A stretch of DNA of 64,000 nt from Sitta carolinensis (Eukaryota; Chordata; Aves; Passeriformes; Sittidae). The notes below the pieces were generated by a model. The model was not told the DNA's origin and made no database searches. It saw only the letters and a list, made by a program, of their open reading frames with translations. Location: the NCBI GenBank assembly GCA_032173965.1, contig JAVUNC010000005.1:43200501-43264500 (forward strand). Direction: 5' to 3'. Shown piece after piece: positions 62,846-64,000 of the stretch. Position 1 is the stretch's first letter. Every line of letters begins with the position of its first letter. The position numbers and the translations under genes are program-made.

Positions 62846-63642
62846 TCAACGCGGCCCGTCCTGTCCCCAGCACGCGTTGGATGGGCGTCCATCTCTAGGC
62901 AGCACAGCTGGAAAGGGACCGGGTTTTTTGTGTGCGCTGCAGGACTCGGGAGAATGCCGAGAGCCTTTGTTCTACCCCAGGCAAGACCAAGATCTAAACA
63001 GAGATCTCTGACCCCTCAACCTTCCCGCTCAAGGTGGCATCGGCCGACTGGTTGACGGGGATGCTGTTTAGCAGGGCGGTTCTGCGGTGCATTTGAACGG
63101 GGACAAGACGGGTTTCCAGGCTCGCAGCGGGCGCTGCCGGTGCCCAGCAGAGTCTGACCCACGCCCACAGCCGGCACCGCCACCGGCTGCCCCCGCTCAG
63201 CCCCTTCACCCGCGTTCGCCCACTGCCCGCGGGGGGCTTCAGCCGGGCCGGCAGCGAGGCAAAGCGAGTGCACGGGGGCCGCCCTGCCCCGGGGGGTTCC
63301 CCTGCTCCGGTGCCCCGTGCGGGTCCGGGTGCTGAGCGCCGCCGAGCGAGGTGGGTCTCGCTCCCCTCCGCGCCCCGTCACGCCGCTGTGAGGCGGCGCC
63401 CCCGGCCCGCGGCAGCCCGGCGGCTGAGGTGGGCTCCCGCGGCGCCGCCGCCGCCCACCGTCCGCGGCAAGGCGGGTCGGCGGGGCCGGGGGGCGGAGGG
63501 GGAGCGGCGGCGCACGGCGGCGAGGTGGCTCGGCAGCCCTCCCGGAGGAGCCCGGCCCACCTCTCCCGTGCAGGCACCCCCTCCTCCCCGCCCCGAAAGA
63601 GGAACTCCCCGCCCGCGCAGCCCGGCCGCGGCGCAGGGAGAA

Positions 63643-63675
63643 GCGGCGGCAGCGGCAGCGGCGGCGGCGGCAGCG
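63643..63675 (+). repeat. GCG/GCA triplet repeat in the plexin leader
   Basis: Eleven consecutive triplets, each GCG or GCA, run just before the upstream ORF. In RNA such CGG/CAG-type tracts fold into stable hairpins and can vary in length between individuals. It probably lies in the 5' untranslated region. Confidence 0.75.
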
Positions 63676-63696
63676 CGGCCGGCCCCTCCGCGCACC

Positions 63697-63732
63697 ATGG
63701 CGCAGCAGCGCCCGCCGCCCGCCGCCGCCTGA
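63697..63732 (+). CDS. Upstream ORF of 11 codons in the plexin leader
   Basis: ATG 63697 has an excellent initiation context (CACCATGG: A at -3, G at +4) and encodes MAQQRPPPAAA before TGA at 63730-63732. It is in the same frame as the plexin start, which lies 33 bases after the stop. If the leader includes this position, ribosomes would meet this start first and would have to leak past, reinitiate or read through to make plexin. Whether it is translated cannot be seen from sequence. Confidence 0.5.
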   Translation: MAQQRPPPAAA

Positions 63733-63765
63733 GGCGCCCCGCGGCGCCGAGCCGACCCCGCGCCC

Positions 63766-64000
63766 ATGGCGGCGCCGCCGCCCGCCCTCAGCTGGGCGCT
63801 GCCCCTGCTGGCGGCGCTGGCGGGCGCTGCCGGACCCCAGAGCTTCGAGCTGCCGGGGGCCCCCATCGACAACATCGAGGTGAGCGGCGGCGCCGTGCTG
63901 GTGGCGGGCGGCAGCTGCCTCTACGAGCTGCGGCCCGAGCTGCGGCCCCGCCGCCGCGTGGTGCCGGCGGCGGGGCAGGGCTGCGGGGAGCCCCCCGGCA
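63766..64000 (+). CDS. PLXNC1: Plexin first coding exon, probably plexin-C1 (partial, runs off the window)
   Basis: The frame opens at ATG 63766 and stays open for 78 codons to the window end. Residues 2-23 are a signal peptide: a short Ala/Pro start, a hydrophobic core around SWALPLLAALAG, and likely cleavage after the AAG at 21-23. From about residue 34 the chain looks like the first strands of a sema domain, with VLVAGGSCLYEL at 44-55 (Cys51) and Cys73 followed by GEPP. Plexins normally have NRxY-like residues at this place. A cysteine in 'GSCL' followed by a second cysteine and 'EP' is how I remember plexin-C1, the semaphorin 7A receptor that signals through a cytoplasmic GAP domain. An in-frame TGA at 63730-63732 closes the frame 33 bases upstream, which supports this ATG as the start. 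The context is moderate: C at -3, G at +4. A semaphorin or another plexin is possible but fits less well. Plexin-type membership is fairly sure; the C1 assignment is from recall, not a search. Confidence 0.72.
   Translation, partial: MAAPPPALSWALPLLAALAGAAGPQSFELPGAPIDNIEVSGGAVLVAGGSCLYELRPELRPRRRVVPAAGQGCGEPPG

Larger units (their letters stand above)
62850..64000 (+). promoter_or_regulatory. PLXNC1: CpG island promoter of the plexin gene
   Basis: CpG density rises from about 62.85 kb and is extreme from 63.1 kb to the window end, in sharp contrast to the AT-rich flank. A GC box (GGGGCGGAG) is visible at 63490-63498. No TATA box stands at a sensible distance, so dispersed initiation typical of CpG-island promoters is expected. 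The transcription start cannot be fixed from sequence. It must lie upstream of 63766, and if the leader is of ordinary length, somewhere in 63.2-63.65 kb. Several long open frames on both strands here are by-products of high GC and not genes. Confidence 0.8.

Noticed and set aside
63239..63875. Several frames of 112-165 codons on both strands in the plexin CpG island
   Set aside because: They are Ala/Gly/Arg/Pro shadows of high GC. Only the frame starting at 63766 shows a signal peptide and a sema-like pattern.
1..64000. CRISPR arrays, rRNA, tRNA genes, bacterial-type operons or a novel defence system
   Set aside because: No spaced repeats, cloverleaf sequences or gene clusters are visible. 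All features fit vertebrate intergenic DNA.

Overview
The window is vertebrate nuclear DNA, most probably from a bird. The main evidence is several copies of the CR1 LINE in the form typical of avian genomes: antisense 3' tips, a reverse-transcriptase segment, and an endonuclease segment reading GDFNFPD. Older CR1/L3-type LINE remains of the kind shared with turtles and crocodilians are also present. The bulk is AT-rich, non-coding and poor in CpG. The species cannot be told from the sequence.

Only one protein-coding gene can be supported. Its 5' end lies at the extreme right edge: a CpG island from about 62.85 kb to the window end carries a start codon at 63766 and an open first exon that runs off the window. 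The 78 visible residues are a signal peptide followed by the beginning of a semaphorin-type domain. The pattern (VLVAGGSCLYEL, then a second cysteine and EPP) best fits plexin-C1 (PLXNC1). A short in-frame upstream ORF with a better Kozak context, a GCG/GCA triplet repeat and a GC box lie just upstream.

The other 63 kb is best read as the flank upstream of this gene. Layout: 1-4.96 kb, unique AT-rich DNA; 4.96-6.33 kb, possible old LTR-type remnant; 10.24-10.66 kb, small very CpG-dense islet; 13.1-14.2 kb, decayed L3/CR1-like LINE (minus); 15.92-16.07 kb, 36-bp-arm hairpin with a linked direct repeat; 20.85-22.45 kb, old CR1 pieces (minus); 26.0-26.17 kb, long TTTTTC-type polypyrimidine tract; 26.61-27.32 kb, CR1 reverse-transcriptase fragment (minus); 31.98-32.04 kb, CATA/TA microsatellite; 32.2-34.17 kb, ancient CR1 (plus) bracketed by two purine tracts that share an exact 33-bp repeat; 42.12-42.79 kb, a second CpG island with a good minus-strand splice donor; about 51.9, 53.5 and 61.0 kb, short LINE tips; 54.50-54.55 kb, 51 consecutive A residues; 55.27-55.38 kb, purine tract.

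No CRISPR array, operon, rRNA, tRNA, intact transposon or previously undescribed system was found. The points most worth a second look are the second CpG island at 42 kb as a possible unannotated promoter, the hairpin at 15.9 kb, the bracketed ancient LINE at 32-34 kb, and the in-frame uORF ahead of the plexin start.
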